From NCBI GenBank assembly GCA_902632605.1, contig CACPDB010000002.1, forward strand, positions 35,306-99,305: 64,000 nt of DNA, written 5' to 3'. The notes under the pieces were generated by a model, which saw only the letters and a list, made by a program, of their open reading frames with translations, did no database searches and was not told where the DNA came from. Both the position numbers and the translations under genes were made by a program. Shown one piece after another: positions 1-8,701 of the stretch. The stretch is from an uncultured SAR86 cluster bacterium. Its GTDB lineage: Bacteria > Pseudomonadota > Gammaproteobacteria > Magnimaribacterales > AG-339-G14. How positions within the stretch are numbered: the stretch's first letter is position 1; the number at the start of each line of letters is the position of its first letter.

Positions 1-497
1 TCGTTGATGAATTTTTCTAAGGGAATATTTAAATATTTTTCTAAAGTTCTAGTATTAACGTTATCTACAGTTGCGTTTGCTGAAACTGTATTCACTTTGT
101 TCCACTGCTCGATACCTTTTTCAATTTTATTGATTCCTCGATTGAGTTTTGTTCTTGAGGTTCCAGGTTGATTTTCTTTTATTACTTCCTCGGAGAGTTT
201 TATGATATTTTTTCCTCGCTCCACTATCTGAGAACGATTTTTAGCCCTACACAAAAGTTCTCGACAATCCGATGCAGTTTTTCTGTCTCTGCTTGAACTT
301 AAGTTGTCATAAAATGCACATTCAAATTTTCCCGCTAAGCTCAAACCTAAAGTAAGAAGAGCGCCAACTCCACTAGAGTGTTCCACAGATCCTGTTTTTT
401 CCGGATTTAAGCAAATGGGCTTGCTTAAATCTTTTTTGTCTAACGGCAATAAAAAAGAAGCGAAGAAGAAGAAGAAAGTCAGCCAAAATTTGTTCAT
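1..497 (-). CDS. Partial hypothetical exported protein (C-terminus beyond left edge)
   Basis: An open frame runs leftward from an ATG at 497 and leaves the window after 165 codons with no stop, so the gene is truncated by the window edge. The first residues form a hydrophobic signal-like stretch (Met-Asn-Lys followed by a Phe-rich core), then a basic, hydrophilic region with several cysteines. Its ATG overlaps the TGA of the upstream gene in an ATGA junction, so the two are probably translationally coupled. I recognise no family. The signal peptide is inferred from hydrophobicity only. Confidence 0.6.
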   Translation of the reverse strand, partial: MNKFWLTFFFFFASFLLPLDKKDLSKPICLNPEKTGSVEHSSGVGALLTLGLSLAGKFECAFYDNLSSSRDRKTASDCRELLCRAKNRSQIVERGKNIIKLSEEVIKENQPGTSRTKLNRGINKIEKGIEQWNKVNTVSANATVDNVNTRTLEKYLNIPLEKFIN

Positions 498-1363
498 AAG
501 GACTGTGCCATAGTTAAAATATTTCCTATCATCCAGGATTCAGTTAGTTCCGAAGTATTTATCATAATGGCAGGTCTAGTCTTTAAATTTGTATTTAAAA
601 TCAATCCCTTATCTAAAGTTTCTACACTCGTAATGGAACTCAACCTTTCCTTTAAATCTCTACTGTCCGAAGTACCAAGAAAAAAGAAATGTTTATTGGT
701 AATGGCTATTTCCCCAAATCCAATCTTATTCCACTGATCATACTTAATCGGCTGGCCTCGGTGTTGACTATGTCTTATTCTAGTTTTTTTGGTAAGCTGA
801 TATGAAGCTCCTGTAGAGTGTCCCGCATATCTGGTTTTTACATCCAAAACTGATCCACCCCAAAGGAGATTGCTTCTAAAGATAAATTCTTCCCCTTTAG
901 AAATCATGATTTGAGAATTTGGTTGCAAGCAACTGTAAGGCAGACCTCTTGCGCCTTCAAGGCCTTTTGATCTCAAGTAATAAAGAATCTGTCCATACAT
1001 TAATCTTTTTCCTTCGTCTGGACATAAAACCTTACTCACTGGAGAAGTTAAAACTTTTTCCCATTCCGCCATATATTTTGAGTAAAGATCGAATTCTTTG
1101 TTATCTATTTCGTCATCTTCCAACCATTTATCTACAGCAAACGAAGCACCAGCTTGTATGCAGGCACTCATTTCAGTGCTAGTTAAAAATTTTTCAGCTT
1201 CAATGAATTTTTTTGATAGCTCAGAAATTTTAAATGAGCCAGACAGTAATTTTTCTTCAATGTAATTGATTACATATGAACTATATTCATTGGATTTCTT
1301 TTCACATTCGGGATGTTTTTTAACCCACATATTGAAGGCGACACCACAATAAGGACAATTCAT
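494..1363 (-). CDS. Hypothetical protein with N-terminal zinc-ribbon-like cysteines
   Basis: This 289-aa protein begins with Cys-Pro-Tyr-Cys-Gly (residues 3-7) and a further Cys at about residue 19 (His-Pro-Glu-Cys), which looks like a small zinc-binding knuckle. The rest is mixed alpha/beta with no motif I recognise. The C-terminal third contains an aromatic stretch (Lys-His-Phe-Phe-Phe-Leu-Gly) resembling the core of PH-like or GRAM-like beta barrels, but that is only an impression. It lies in a leftward group and overlaps the next gene by four bases (ATGA). Function unknown. Confidence 0.65.
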   Translation of the reverse strand: MNCPYCGVAFNMWVKKHPECEKKSNEYSSYVINYIEEKLLSGSFKISELSKKFIEAEKFLTSTEMSACIQAGASFAVDKWLEDDEIDNKEFDLYSKYMAEWEKVLTSPVSKVLCPDEGKRLMYGQILYYLRSKGLEGARGLPYSCLQPNSQIMISKGEEFIFRSNLLWGGSVLDVKTRYAGHSTGASYQLTKKTRIRHSQHRGQPIKYDQWNKIGFGEIAITNKHFFFLGTSDSRDLKERLSSITSVETLDKGLILNTNLKTRPAIMINTSELTESWMIGNILTMAQSL

Positions 1364-1476
1364 AGTTATTCTTCAGAACTAATAATTTTGTTTAAATTTA
1401 CTTAATTTATAATAAGTTTTTCTATTTTTAGGAGCAAATTTAGAATAACTGTTATTTTGCTTTTTTTAGAGCTCTT

Positions 1477-2058
1477 TCAAAGTTTCTTGATGTTTCCGGA
1501 TTTGAAAACTTGGTAGCCAGTGAAATCAACTTTGGGATATTCTTCTCGGAGAGAGAAAAAAGCTTTTAAATTATTTTTGTCATCATCAAACAATCTAATT
1601 CTTGCATAACGCCCTGTATCTAAATACTTTTTAAAGATTACTACTTTATTTTCACTCGCTGTTTCCTTTCCGATATTTCCAGCCCGCTCGACATAAACTC
1701 TACCGATATCAATGCCTTGTGCTTTAAAAGCTTCTTTGAAAAGTTTTTTGTCATCCATGTCCTGTCTTGCGGTGACGATAATAACCTTTGATCCTTTACG
1801 AGTAGCAAAATGAATGATTCTTTTTGCCCTTTTAATAACCTTAGCGATAGGAGTAGAGGTTTCTTTAAAGATTTTTGCGGACTTGAATTGTCCATAGTTG
1901 AATGACTCACCCTTCTTTAATCGATATGTATTGTATTGTTGATTATCTAAGATTTTGACAATCTTGCCTTCCTTAGAAACTTGAACTTTGGCTTGGGTAT
2001 GAAAGAGGGTCTCATCAATGTCAAAAATAGTCAGTCCTACTTTTTTTGAATCTGTCAT
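1477..2058 (-). CDS. HAD-superfamily phosphatase-like protein, phage type
   Basis: This 193-aa protein carries HAD motif I near the N-terminus (Phe-Asp-Ile-Asp-Glu-Thr-Leu, with nucleophile Asp13 and acid/base Asp15). A motif II-like strand ends in Val-Thr-Ala-Arg (about residues 94-98). An acidic Asp-Asp-Asp motif IV sits near residue 160. HAD enzymes move phosphate groups using Mg2+ and the two motif I aspartates. The arrangement, and the Asn-Gln-Gln-Tyr-Asn-Thr-Tyr segment between motif I and motif II, remind me of HAD proteins common in T4-like marine phages; that is memory, not a search. Substrate unknown. It sits in a leftward group of otherwise unrecognised genes beside the WYL-regulated module. 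Confidence 0.75.
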   Translation of the reverse strand: MTDSKKVGLTIFDIDETLFHTQAKVQVSKEGKIVKILDNQQYNTYRLKKGESFNYGQFKSAKIFKETSTPIAKVIKRAKRIIHFATRKGSKVIIVTARQDMDDKKLFKEAFKAQGIDIGRVYVERAGNIGKETASENKVVIFKKYLDTGRYARIRLFDDDKNNLKAFFSLREEYPKVDFTGYQVFKSGNIKKL

Positions 2059-2071
2059 GTCTTTTTTTAAC

Positions 2072-2257
2072 CTAATGAGGTTTTTGGTGAATAGAGTCAG
2101 GGTATTCTAAAAATTTTACTGCCAAGTTGAAATCATCAATACCACTTAAAGTTTTTCCTCCAGTTTGTGCATCTTCAAGAATTTGTATGAACTGATTATA
2201 TTCTTTCTCATCCAATTTACCGATGACTTTATAGATAAGTTTTTTTAAGGGTTTCAT
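2072..2257 (-). CDS. Small hypothetical protein (61 aa)
   Basis: The open frame could begin as far upstream as 2365, but that would cross the palindromic operator and overlap the divergent gene. The ATG at 2257 gives a 61-aa lysine-rich helical protein starting Met-Lys-Pro-Leu-Lys-Lys and ending Gln-Lys-Pro-His. The stop lies 13 bases before the HAD gene start, so the two are probably co-transcribed leftward. The gene start is only 25 bases from the 2282-2296 palindrome, so the regulator bound there may act on this side as well. No family recognised. Confidence 0.5.
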   Translation of the reverse strand: MKPLKKLIYKVIGKLDEKEYNQFIQILEDAQTGGKTLSGIDDFNLAVKFLEYPDSIHQKPH

Positions 2258-2281
2258 CAAATGTAGTATGAATCGTTTGAA

Positions 2282-2296
2282 CGACAAAATATGTCG
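2282..2296. promoter_or_regulatory. Palindromic operator candidate, copy 1
   Basis: The sequence is CGACA-AAATA-TGTCG, a perfect 5-bp inverted repeat with a 5-bp spacer. It lies between the divergent starts at 2257 and 2321. An almost identical copy (14 of 15 bases; only the central base differs) lies at 8973-8987 in front of the other operon of the module. A likely ligand is the WYL-domain regulator encoded at 2523-3518, since such regulators commonly bind palindromes in their own promoters. Binding is inferred. Confidence 0.6.
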
Positions 2297-2320
2297 CTTA
2301 AGTGATTTAAAATTGTTACT

Positions 2321-2530
2321 ATGAGAAAAGATAAAGATGCAAAGGTGTTGAACGAACTTCTCCAAGATGGGCGAATCATCAAGGAAGGTTTTACAGGAGT
2401 TTATTTTATGGTTAAGGACGGGAAGTTACTTTCCAGTTTAGAAATTCATACCAATGCTGGGGGAGATCCAGAAGTATTTAAAGCTTGGGAAGAGTCACAA
2501 AAAGATAAGGAATACTTTTCTAGTGAGTGA
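2321..2530 (+). CDS. Small hypothetical protein (69 aa), first gene of the WYL operon
   Basis: This 69-aa charged protein is encoded directly downstream of the 2282-2296 palindrome and overlaps the WYL regulator gene by eight bases. The residues (Gly-Val-Tyr-Phe-Met-Val-Lys-Asp-Gly-Lys and a Glu/Lys-rich tail) suggest a small alpha/beta fold with no transmembrane segment. No convincing Shine-Dalgarno sequence precedes the ATG. The overlap with a regulator suggests a coupled role, perhaps as an antitoxin-like or accessory protein, but nothing in the sequence proves this. Confidence 0.5.
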   Translation: MRKDKDAKVLNELLQDGRIIKEGFTGVYFMVKDGKLLSSLEIHTNAGGDPEVFKAWEESQKDKEYFSSE

Positions 2531-3518
2531 AACTATACTGCGCCAAATAAAGATGATGGAGCTTGTTCCAAGATATCCACAAAAAACATTTACAAATAAA
2601 ATTAAAACTCAACTCGAAGATAGAGGGTTTGATACGACACTTAGAACCGTTCAAAGAGACCTGCATGAACTTTCTAGGCTTTTTCCAATTGTCTGCGATG
2701 AACGCTCCTCACCATTTGGCTGGAGCTGGAAAAAAGATGCAGAAGTTTTTGCTCCTGCAATGGATCCTATCCAAGCGTTAACATTTTGCTTGGTTGCTCA
2801 GTATTTGGAGCCTTTAATGCCGAAAGCTAACTTCAAAAGAATTGAAGCGTTTTTCAATCGTGCAGAAAATATACTTTTAGGAGAAGAAAAATCCAACCTC
2901 AACAAGTGGAGAAAAAGAGTCAAGGTAATCCCTGAAAATATAAGGTTTAAGGAACCAAAAGTTGATTTGAACCTTCGCCAAAAAATTTATAGGGCTGTAT
3001 ATGAGGGCATACAAATTAAGGCTTTGTATAGAAAAAGGGGTGAAAACCTAGCTGATGAAAGGTTTATCCACCCCTTGGGTATAGTTATCAAAGGCAGCAT
3101 GCATTACTTGATTTGTATGATGGATGAGGATCCATTAAATCCAAGATATCTTCCCTTACAAAGGTTTGAAAAAGTAGAACTGCTTGATAAAGCAGTCAAG
3201 GAGCCTAAACATTTTGATTTTGATGAGTTTATTCATAAAAATAATTTAGGTTTTACTTTTAGCGATAAGCTATATGTATTAGAGGCTATCTTTGATAGAA
3301 CTATGGCATTTCATCTTATAGAAACCCCTTTAAATGATACTCAATCAGTTAAAGAAATTGGACAAGATAAATTGTACCTAAAAGCAAGAGTCCCTGATAC
3401 ATTACAATTTGAACAATGGCTGATGAGCTTTGGCTCAAATATTGAAATCCTTAAACCCAAAAAATTAAGAGATAAATTTAGGTCAGAAATAAAAAAAATG
3501 AGGTCTATTTATAAATGA
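2523..3518 (+). CDS. WYL-domain transcriptional regulator (BrxR/CapW-like)
   Basis: From a GTG at 2523 the protein is 331 aa, starting Met-Ser-Glu-Thr-Ile-Leu-Arg-Gln. An AAGGAA ribosome binding site lies nine bases upstream, and the start overlaps the preceding gene by eight bases. The N-terminal third is a winged helix-turn-helix, with the characteristic Arg-Thr-Val-Gln-Arg-Asp-Leu and Phe-Gly-Trp-Ser-Trp segments. The middle holds a WYL-like domain (Ile-Lys-Ala-Leu-Tyr-Arg, then His-Pro-Leu-Gly and Tyr-Leu-Ile-Cys). The last third resembles the WCX domain. This layout is typical of BrxR/CapW regulators, which repress phage-defence operons by binding palindromes. The gene overlaps the RmuC-like gene (ATGA at 3515-3518), and a matching palindrome precedes the operon. 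Confidence 0.85.
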   Translation: MSETILRQIKMMELVPRYPQKTFTNKIKTQLEDRGFDTTLRTVQRDLHELSRLFPIVCDERSSPFGWSWKKDAEVFAPAMDPIQALTFCLVAQYLEPLMPKANFKRIEAFFNRAENILLGEEKSNLNKWRKRVKVIPENIRFKEPKVDLNLRQKIYRAVYEGIQIKALYRKRGENLADERFIHPLGIVIKGSMHYLICMMDEDPLNPRYLPLQRFEKVELLDKAVKEPKHFDFDEFIHKNNLGFTFSDKLYVLEAIFDRTMAFHLIETPLNDTQSVKEIGQDKLYLKARVPDTLQFEQWLMSFGSNIEILKPKKLRDKFRSEIKKMRSIYK

Positions 3519-4408
3519 CAATCAACATTTTAGCTTTAGTTGTTTCATTAATATCTCTTGGAATTCTTTTCTTTGTTCTTATAAGGCTTAGAGACAATTC
3601 TCAGTTAACTGAATCCAAAACAGATAAAATTGAGGAGAAAATAAATTCTTTTTCCGATGGTATGGGCAAAATAATCCAAGAACTAGCATCCGTCACAACT
3701 CCAATAAATGAATTGAATCGCTTTTTAGGAGGCAATGTTACTACTGGTAGATTGGGAGAGTGGAGCTTGGAGTCCATAGTACAAGACATCATGCCAGATG
3801 GCAGTTACCATTTTCAGCATATTATAAATCCTCAAACTTCTGAGCAAGTTGATTGTGCTGTCTTAACGGCTGACGGAGTAAAGATTCCTATCGATTCGAA
3901 ATTTTATCCAGGCTTGTATAAAAATTATCAAAACTCCAAAACGGATACGGAAAGAAATACTGTTCTCAGAGATTTAAGGAAAGCGGTTCTAAATGACGCG
4001 ACTGATATTTCCGACAAATATATTCTTCAAAACACTACAACAAACTATGTAGTTTTATACATTGCTTCAGAAAAATTAATTGATCTGATCGATAGAATAG
4101 ACGGTCTAAGACAAGAGTGCTTGACTGAAAAGAAAGTACTTATCCAAGGACCAAATACTTTAGCTGCCTTTTTAGATCATGTACGCGTAGGTCACCATTA
4201 TCTTAAACTTAATGAAACTGCTGAAAAAGTTGCTCAAGTTGTGAGAAACGTCCAAATCGAATTCAATAAGTTTGACACTAGTACAAGTAATGTGGAAAAA
4301 AAACTGGAAAGCTCTTTGAAAGAAGTTAGCTCCTTGAAGACAAGAATAAATGTTCTTGGCAAAACTTTAGATAGAGGAGCAGATAGTCTTGATGATCTAG
4401 AAAACTAA
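3515..4408 (+). CDS. Short RmuC-family protein (PD-(D/E)XK-like nuclease)
   Basis: This 297-aa protein has an N-terminal transmembrane helix (about residues 5-25), a coiled-coil stretch, and an RmuC domain. The domain includes Gly-Glu-Trp-Ser-Leu-Glu (around residue 80), Asp113, and Ile-Asp-Ser-Lys with Asp127 and Lys129, which form a PD-(D/E)XK-like active site. A C-terminal coiled coil closes the protein. E. coli RmuC is about 475 aa, so this copy lacks much of the usual coiled coil. RmuC proteins are proposed to limit recombination or inversion. Here the ATG overlaps the WYL regulator stop, which ties it to the regulator rather than to housekeeping repair. A role in a defence or DNA-processing module is inferred. 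Confidence 0.8.
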   Translation: MTINILALVVSLISLGILFFVLIRLRDNSQLTESKTDKIEEKINSFSDGMGKIIQELASVTTPINELNRFLGGNVTTGRLGEWSLESIVQDIMPDGSYHFQHIINPQTSEQVDCAVLTADGVKIPIDSKFYPGLYKNYQNSKTDTERNTVLRDLRKAVLNDATDISDKYILQNTTTNYVVLYIASEKLIDLIDRIDGLRQECLTEKKVLIQGPNTLAAFLDHVRVGHHYLKLNETAEKVAQVVRNVQIEFNKFDTSTSNVEKKLESSLKEVSSLKTRINVLGKTLDRGADSLDDLEN

Positions 4409-4433
4409 TTATGTGAATAATTAAAATTTCTGA

Positions 4434-7400
4434 CTAAGAAAGATTACCTTCAGCATATTTTATTAGCGACATATAAAAATTTTGTAGTTCCATGTCTTTC
4501 ACTGTTTTAGCCTCAGGTTGGTGCAGTTCTTCAGAACCAACAATAATAGCTAAAGTTTTAGCTCTAGTTATGGCAACGTTTAATCTGTTTTTTTCCATTA
4601 AAAACTCTATACCTCTTGGTGCTTCAAAAATATCGCTTGAGGTCATCGATACGATAACAACTTCAGCCTCCCTTCCTTGAAACTTATCGACTGTTCCAAC
4701 TTCGATTTGATTAGTAAGTTTTCCCTTCAAAGAGCGCACTTGATGGTTATAAGGAGCAACTACTAAGATGTCCTTTTTTGATAATTTAGTAAAACTATTT
4801 TTGTAAGGAACAAATTTTTCATGTGTTAGCAACTCATCAATTATGCTTGAAATTAACTCAATTTCTTCAGAGCTTGCCTGGCTATTTCCTCCATGCGAAG
4901 CAGGAATATAAAGTATTCCTGATTCTTTATTCACTAATTTTTGGTTGGGAGCTAATTTCAATTTTCTCTTTAGTGCATCGCCTTCTGATGTAAGTCTATC
5001 CTCATAAACTTCCTTAGAAATAAATTCACAAATATTGGGGTGAAGTCTGTGAGTACCAGATAAAAGAATCCCTATGTCGCTTGGAATAGTTGGTTTGTCA
5101 CCAAGAAAATAAGATAAGCAGGATAACCCCGAATTCCCTGGATGAATTCCTTGTGAAGGTTGTCCCAACTGCATTTGATCGCCAATCAATACAATGTTTG
5201 AAGTTGATTGTGACATACCAACAAGGTTAGCTATACTCACTTGGCCTGCTTCGTCGATAAATAAATAATCGAGTTCGTCTTGTATTGCTTGATTGGAAAA
5301 TGCCCAAGCTGTGCCCCCAACTACAGATAATTTTTCATTCAGATTAACTGACTCGATTGAGTCAAACTTGATTAACCGTTGATTTTCATAAAGTTTTTCT
5401 TCCTCTGAAGTCCTATGGACTTTAGCTATATTTCCATCAATATTTTGTTCGTTCATTACAGAGATTAACTCTTCTATGACATTGTTTATGGCCTTGTGAC
5501 TGTTAGAGGCAATTCCAATTTTTTTTCCTTTTTTTATAAGATCCGCAATTACTCTGGCGCAAACATAAGTCTTTCCTGAGCCAGGAGGGCCTTGGATGCA
5601 AAGAGTAGAATCTTTCATAGAAGATATAACTTTTTTGGAGGACTCAAGAATATTTTCGCCCCAACTTGTTAGATCACTTGCTCGGTTAGAACCTTGTTTA
5701 AATGTAGGTCTTTTTTTATCAAAAAAAGTTTTTAGACATGGTTTTATGAATCCTTTTTCATAGTAATTATTTGTAATTGATTCAATGGATTGTTCAATTT
5801 TTTTTGCACTGACATGTTTGAAAAGAATTAGAGAAACCTCATTTGGTAAGTCAGAAGTTGATTTGAGCTCAAACCTTCCAGCATCCAAGTCCATAGAAAA
5901 AACTTCAGCATTAAGATTGGTATCAGATTTAATCTTAACCTGATCACCTTCTTTGATTTTTGACTCTTGCAAATTATTGAAATTATATTCATAAATCATA
6001 GATCTTTTTTCTTTGTATTTTTTGCCTGTAAAGATGGAATGAGCTAAACAATCTAGTTCGAGTTCCAACTCATCATCTTCTGTTGCCAACATATCAAAAT
6101 ATCTCCACCATGAAGGTTTTGCCTCCCTTCTGTGGTAAAGACATAAATCCAGCAGAAGTTGTAAGTAAGGTTGGTTTTTTTTTGCAGTGTATTTTGAAGT
6201 TATTTCCTGAGTTATAAACTCTACAACAGAGCTATTTTCATCTTCATATAGATTTTCATAGGAGTAATTATTTTTAACTTGCTCCAAGCGCATCCAATCG
6301 ACAAGCTCTATGAGCGAGAGGCAATCTTCTCGATTGTATTCCCAAATATTTTTTAGCAGTTTGCTGTCTTTTTCATCTTTACCATCTTTATCAGTAGCCC
6401 ATAATTCATACTGAATCATAGATTCTGCTCCTCCAGTGACTTCTTCCGTTCGTTCATTTCTGTAAATTGGCTCAATATCTTTCAAACCATATCCACTCGA
6501 ACCGATACAAAAAGATTGTTTAACCAATTTGTACAAGTCGATAAAAATGTTGTTTCTTAAAAGATGGTCTAGTTCATCTGATCTTGAAGAGAAATGACCG
6601 GCTAAAGATTTCAAAGTGCTTACTTCGAAAGATCCGTAGTGATAAACATGCATTTTTGGATCTTTTGAAAATTTATCAATTAACATATCTATAAAAGATT
6701 CGAAAACTTCTTTCATCTCTTCATGAGAATGGGCCCATAAAGTATCAAATTTTTTATGGGAATCTCTTTCATACGCAAAACCCCATAAGTAATGAAGAGA
6801 AATGGGGACAGCAAAAGTGTTGCTTTCTAAATCAAAATAGATGTCTTCAGGACTTTTTTCTGGCAGCCCTTTTAAGCCTAAGCCTCTTTCTAAATGAGGA
6901 AGTACCTCAAAGCATATGTTGGAGTATTCATGGGATTTCAATTGAAGCTTTGCTTGCAGTTTCAAACGATCCAAAACTTTAGAATTTATCTTGAGGTCTT
7001 TAATGCTGTCAGTGTTTATCAGTTCTTCGCAAGAGTTTATGCCGACAGCTTTGAGTTTTTTTATTTGACCTTTTCTTATGCCGGTAATATTTGATAGGTT
7101 GTTTTCTTGTTGAATTAAATTTTTTGCATACTCGGAATAACTCCCCCAATTATCGTACAAAGCAGGATCTGGCATATTGTTTGGATCAAAATTGGCATGA
7201 AAACTAAAAAAATTTTCTTTTAGAGCTTGGTAAAAGCTAAGAAAACTATTTAGGTCAAGTCCTTCTACCTTTCCATCACCAAAAATTAGATAAACCTTGT
7301 CAGAACTCACACCCTGAAAACTTTCTAATAATTCTTCATAACATGCTAATTGGATTATATGTTCTGCTTTTGCCCTTCTTGCTAGCTTTGCATCTAATAT

Positions 7401-7778
7401 TTCATACTTATATTTACCAAATTTAGATTTTCCTTTTTTCTTGACCAGAAAATCTGTTTTCCCAAAAAAAAATTCATTTTCCAAACTACCTTGATAAATT
7501 ACATCCGAACCATCACGCATTGCCTGAATTGTTGCCTCAACCCTTTCATCTCTTGGGCCATCTGGAGGAATCATTCTTATTGAAAGTTTTTTATCTTGGT
7601 ACTCTTTAAGTATTTTGAGTTCATGCTCATCTCCTTTTCTTGCAGCCATAGCTAAGAATTCATCTTCGGGATCTTTTTCGAAAATGGACGAGTCTATTTC
7701 AGAACTATATCTGTTAGCCCACGTTTCATATGGTGAGATGAAGAATCTCATGAGATCTGTGGGGGTAAATTTTCTCAT
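4434..7778 (-). CDS. TM0106-type RecB-like nuclease fused to Dna2-like SF1 helicase
   Basis: This 1114-aa protein has three parts. An N-terminal RecB-like nuclease has an Asp129-Ala-Lys131 motif followed by a His...Gln-Leu-Ala-Cys-Tyr helix. A middle RNase H-like (RNase_H_2/TM0106) domain has Asp316-Leu-Glu318 and Tyr481-Asn-Arg-Glu-Asp485-Cys. The C-terminal Dna2/Upf1-like SF1 helicase has Walker A Gly730-Pro-Pro-Gly-Ser-Gly-Lys-Thr737, Walker B Asp842-Glu843, a Gly-Asp-Gln-Met-Gln-Leu motif, Val-Asp-Lys-Phe-Gln-Gly-Arg-Glu, and Val-Ala-Ile-Thr-Arg-Ala. It should be an ATP-driven translocase with nuclease activity on DNA or RNA ends. It is the last gene of the leftward operon and converges on the RmuC-like gene with only 25 bases between them. 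All major motifs are intact. Confidence 0.85.
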   Translation of the reverse strand: MRKFTPTDLMRFFISPYETWANRYSSEIDSSIFEKDPEDEFLAMAARKGDEHELKILKEYQDKKLSIRMIPPDGPRDERVEATIQAMRDGSDVIYQGSLENEFFFGKTDFLVKKKGKSKFGKYKYEILDAKLARRAKAEHIIQLACYEELLESFQGVSSDKVYLIFGDGKVEGLDLNSFLSFYQALKENFFSFHANFDPNNMPDPALYDNWGSYSEYAKNLIQQENNLSNITGIRKGQIKKLKAVGINSCEELINTDSIKDLKINSKVLDRLKLQAKLQLKSHEYSNICFEVLPHLERGLGLKGLPEKSPEDIYFDLESNTFAVPISLHYLWGFAYERDSHKKFDTLWAHSHEEMKEVFESFIDMLIDKFSKDPKMHVYHYGSFEVSTLKSLAGHFSSRSDELDHLLRNNIFIDLYKLVKQSFCIGSSGYGLKDIEPIYRNERTEEVTGGAESMIQYELWATDKDGKDEKDSKLLKNIWEYNREDCLSLIELVDWMRLEQVKNNYSYENLYEDENSSVVEFITQEITSKYTAKKNQPYLQLLLDLCLYHRREAKPSWWRYFDMLATEDDELELELDCLAHSIFTGKKYKEKRSMIYEYNFNNLQESKIKEGDQVKIKSDTNLNAEVFSMDLDAGRFELKSTSDLPNEVSLILFKHVSAKKIEQSIESITNNYYEKGFIKPCLKTFFDKKRPTFKQGSNRASDLTSWGENILESSKKVISSMKDSTLCIQGPPGSGKTYVCARVIADLIKKGKKIGIASNSHKAINNVIEELISVMNEQNIDGNIAKVHRTSEEEKLYENQRLIKFDSIESVNLNEKLSVVGGTAWAFSNQAIQDELDYLFIDEAGQVSIANLVGMSQSTSNIVLIGDQMQLGQPSQGIHPGNSGLSCLSYFLGDKPTIPSDIGILLSGTHRLHPNICEFISKEVYEDRLTSEGDALKRKLKLAPNQKLVNKESGILYIPASHGGNSQASSEEIELISSIIDELLTHEKFVPYKNSFTKLSKKDILVVAPYNHQVRSLKGKLTNQIEVGTVDKFQGREAEVVIVSMTSSDIFEAPRGIEFLMEKNRLNVAITRAKTLAIIVGSEELHQPEAKTVKDMELQNFYMSLIKYAEGNLS

Positions 7779-7829
7779 TAACTTGATTAGACTAAATGAT
7801 GTCTTACCATTAAAAAAGATTATAGGAGA

Positions 7830-8123
7830 TTATAAGTTATGTAAATTATAGGCAATCTCCCAAGTTAGACTGTCATCAAGAAACTTTTCTGCTTTTCTGA
7901 TGACGCCTAAATTGGAGTTATAAGATTTATTTGTCTTGATGACAGTTATTTTTTTGGTTTTCATGGCTGTGTCCATAATAAGATTGAAACAATGACTACC
8001 ATGACTTTTATCTTTTTTAAATTCCAAATGAATATCTGCATGAGGGAATTTTTCCCGCAAAAATGGAAGGTATTTTTTTACTTCTCTTATTGATTTATTA
8101 TTTGCGCAACTTCTTTTCTTCAT
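7830..8123 (-). CDS. Hypothetical protein (97 aa)
   Basis: The ATG at 8123 gives a lysine-rich 97-aa protein (Met-Lys-Lys-Arg-Ser-Cys-Ala-Asn-Asn-Lys). A TTG six bases earlier would overlap the preceding stop and is an alternative start. The gene lies two bases after the stop of the 187-aa gene and 51 bases before the helicase, so it belongs to the same leftward operon. A His-Gly-Ser-His-Cys-Phe-Asn segment in the middle could bind metal or be catalytic, but I recognise no family. Confidence 0.6.
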   Translation of the reverse strand: MKKRSCANNKSIREVKKYLPFLREKFPHADIHLEFKKDKSHGSHCFNLIMDTAMKTKKITVIKTNKSYNSNLGVIRKAEKFLDDSLTWEIAYNLHNL

Positions 8124-8125
8124 CG

Positions 8126-8689
8126 TCAATGTCTCAACATTTCTATAAAATTCTTCAATGGAGGAGTATTAAGACCATCTCTTGTGGGTCGATAACGAAT
8201 CAACTCAATTTCATCATCACTTGTTCGTAGCCATTCATCTAGGGCTTCAAAAGTTCCACCTTTGGATACCTGATAATAATCGGAAGTAACGATGTCATAT
8301 TTTCCCTGTCTTTTAAAATAGATAGCGTCTTTTTCATAATAAGGATCTTCTGGATCTTCTTTTTTAATCCAGTAAACAAATTCTTTGGTATAAAAAAAGT
8401 CAAAAAAAGTGCCTTTCATGTATGCATCTATCATCTCGAGGTATTCCGGTGATTCGCAACTAAAGCCAATCAAAAAACTATTCAATATCTTGTCATGGTA
8501 TTTAAGCGCTTCTCTTGTCATATCGTGATCCACCCCGAACCAAATATTTCTTTTATGCCAAGCTTCCAATTCCGGAGAAGTTCCGATTCTTAAATTACTA
8601 TTTAAACTCCACGTTTTAATAACTGGTTCAACTGCTTTTTCTTGTAATTCCATGAATCTATCCCAAAATTCGTAAACCCAACATTCCAT
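8126..8689 (-). CDS. Hypothetical protein (187 aa) of the WYL-regulated module
   Basis: This is an acidic, aromatic-rich 187-aa protein with no signal peptide or membrane segment. It begins Met-Glu-Cys-Trp-Val-Tyr-Glu-Phe-Trp and has Trp-Phe-Gly-Val-Asp-His-Asp in the middle. I recognise no domain. It sits between the 66-aa acidic protein and the 97-aa protein in the operon that ends with the nuclease-helicase, and a strong hairpin lies just upstream of its start. Its job is therefore probably tied to that enzyme. Confidence 0.65.
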   Translation of the reverse strand: MECWVYEFWDRFMELQEKAVEPVIKTWSLNSNLRIGTSPELEAWHKRNIWFGVDHDMTREALKYHDKILNSFLIGFSCESPEYLEMIDAYMKGTFFDFFYTKEFVYWIKKEDPEDPYYEKDAIYFKRQGKYDIVTSDYYQVSKGGTFEALDEWLRTSDDEIELIRYRPTRDGLNTPPLKNFIEMLRH

Positions 8690-8701
8690 TGGTAATTAGG
8701 A

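Noticed and set aside
919..1182. Rightward frame of 87 aa inside the 289-aa gene
   Set aside because: It lies wholly within a better leftward gene, has no ribosome binding site, and its product looks like antisense translation.
4004..4018. CGACAAATATATT in rmuC as a third WYL operator
   Set aside because: Only one half-site is present; the TGTCG arm is missing, and it lies inside a coding region.
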